Assembly: GCA_025361465.1 (NCBI GenBank) | Contig: JANYAG010000014.1 | Location: forward strand, 1-5,628 | Direction: 5' to 3' | Source: Gemmatimonadota bacterium | GTDB taxonomy: Bacteria > Gemmatimonadota > Gemmatimonadetes > Gemmatimonadales > GWC2-71-9 | Length of the DNA: 5,628 nucleotides | Shown: piece after piece, positions 5,328-5,628 of the stretch | How positions within the stretch are numbered: the stretch's first letter is position 1 | How the letters are laid out: each line of letters opens with the position of its first letter | Notes under the pieces: generated by a model | Seen by the model: only the letters and a program-made list of their open reading frames with translations | Databases searched by the model: none | What the model was told of the DNA's origin: nothing | Program-made: the position numbers and the translations under genes

Positions 5328-5628
5328 TCAGAAGGGCAGATCATCATCCTCGGCGTCAAGCGCTTCGGGCACCTGATCGAGCGAGGTGTCCTTCTTCCCG
5401 CCGGAAGCCGGCTTGGCGCTCGGGGCACTCCAGCTGCTGCCACCGCCTTCTGCGGCTTCGCCACGACCTGACAGAAGGATGATCTCGCGGGCCCGGATCT
5501 CTGTGGTATACCGCTTCTGGCCCTCCTTGTCTTCCCAGGAACGGTATTCGATCTCGCCTTCGACGTAGAGCTTGTCGCCCTTCTTGCAGTAACGCTCGAC
5601 CACATCGGCGAGCTGTTGCCCTGTCTTG
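5328..5628 (-). CDS. ssb: Single-stranded DNA-binding protein, C-terminal 99 residues (5' end outside window)
   Basis: The frame is open to the window edge, so the N-terminus is missing; the GTG at 5603 is an internal Val, not a start. Seen: the end of the OB fold with family motifs KKGDKLYVEGEIEYRSWED and GQKRYTTEI, then a Gly/Ser/Lys-rich flexible linker, then an acidic tail ending DAEDDDLPF. The DDDLPF tip is the standard site through which SSB recruits replication and repair partners (E. coli ends DDDIPF). SSB coats single-stranded DNA as a tetramer in replication, recombination and repair. The tail length and linker are ordinary, so this is probably the housekeeping copy, not a phage one; that is an inference. 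It has no functional link to the Tol genes and is separated from them by a 195-bp gap holding a large inverted repeat. Confidence 0.95.
   Translation of the reverse strand, partial: KTGQQLADVVERYCKKGDKLYVEGEIEYRSWEDKEGQKRYTTEIRAREIILLSGRGEAAEGGGSSWSAPSAKPASGGKKDTSLDQVPEALDAEDDDLPF

Overview
The window is high-GC DNA with seven genes, all on the minus strand, so gene order reads from high to low coordinates: ssb (C-terminal part only) - secreted protein of unknown function - NAD-dependent sugar epimerase - tolQ - tolR - TonB/TolA-like energy transducer - tolB - pal (N-terminal part only). The Tol-Pal set shows a Gram-negative (diderm) bacterium. The high GC, frequent GTG starts, short TonB-like protein in the tolA position and an epimerase in front of tolQ remind me of Gemmatimonadota or a related soil phylum. 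That placement is an impression from protein style, not a measured match.

Region by region: 5328-5628 is the end of single-stranded DNA-binding protein with its acidic DDDLPF tip. 5133-5327 is a non-coding gap. It holds a nearly loop-free 92-bp inverted repeat built of GAAGCGA-type heptads just behind the ssb stop, a short GGATGG/CCATCC hairpin, and a strong Shine-Dalgarno (SD) site for the next gene. 4326-5132 encodes a secreted protein that appears to contain two copies of a small beta-rich module; I cannot name it. 4238-4325 is an 88-bp gap flanked by two strong stem-loops, one across the upstream stop codon and one touching the SD of the epimerase. From 4237 to the left edge the genes are packed without gaps: every junction is a 1- or 4-base stop/start overlap or a 1-base space, which suggests translational coupling from the epimerase through pal.

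How the genes work together: TolQ and TolR would form the inner-membrane proton-driven motor, the TonB/TolA-like protein would carry force across the periplasm, and TolB and the lipoprotein Pal would link it to the outer membrane and peptidoglycan during envelope constriction. The epimerase makes or interconverts a nucleotide sugar, probably for surface polysaccharide or LPS, and is tied to the motor genes by a TGATG overlap. Details worth a look are an Asp in place of the family's conserved Glu in the third TolQ membrane segment, the TonB-style linker in the TolA slot, the heptad palindrome and the unknown secreted protein. No CRISPR array, tRNA, rRNA or insertion sequence was seen. No stretch over 300 bases lacks a gene.
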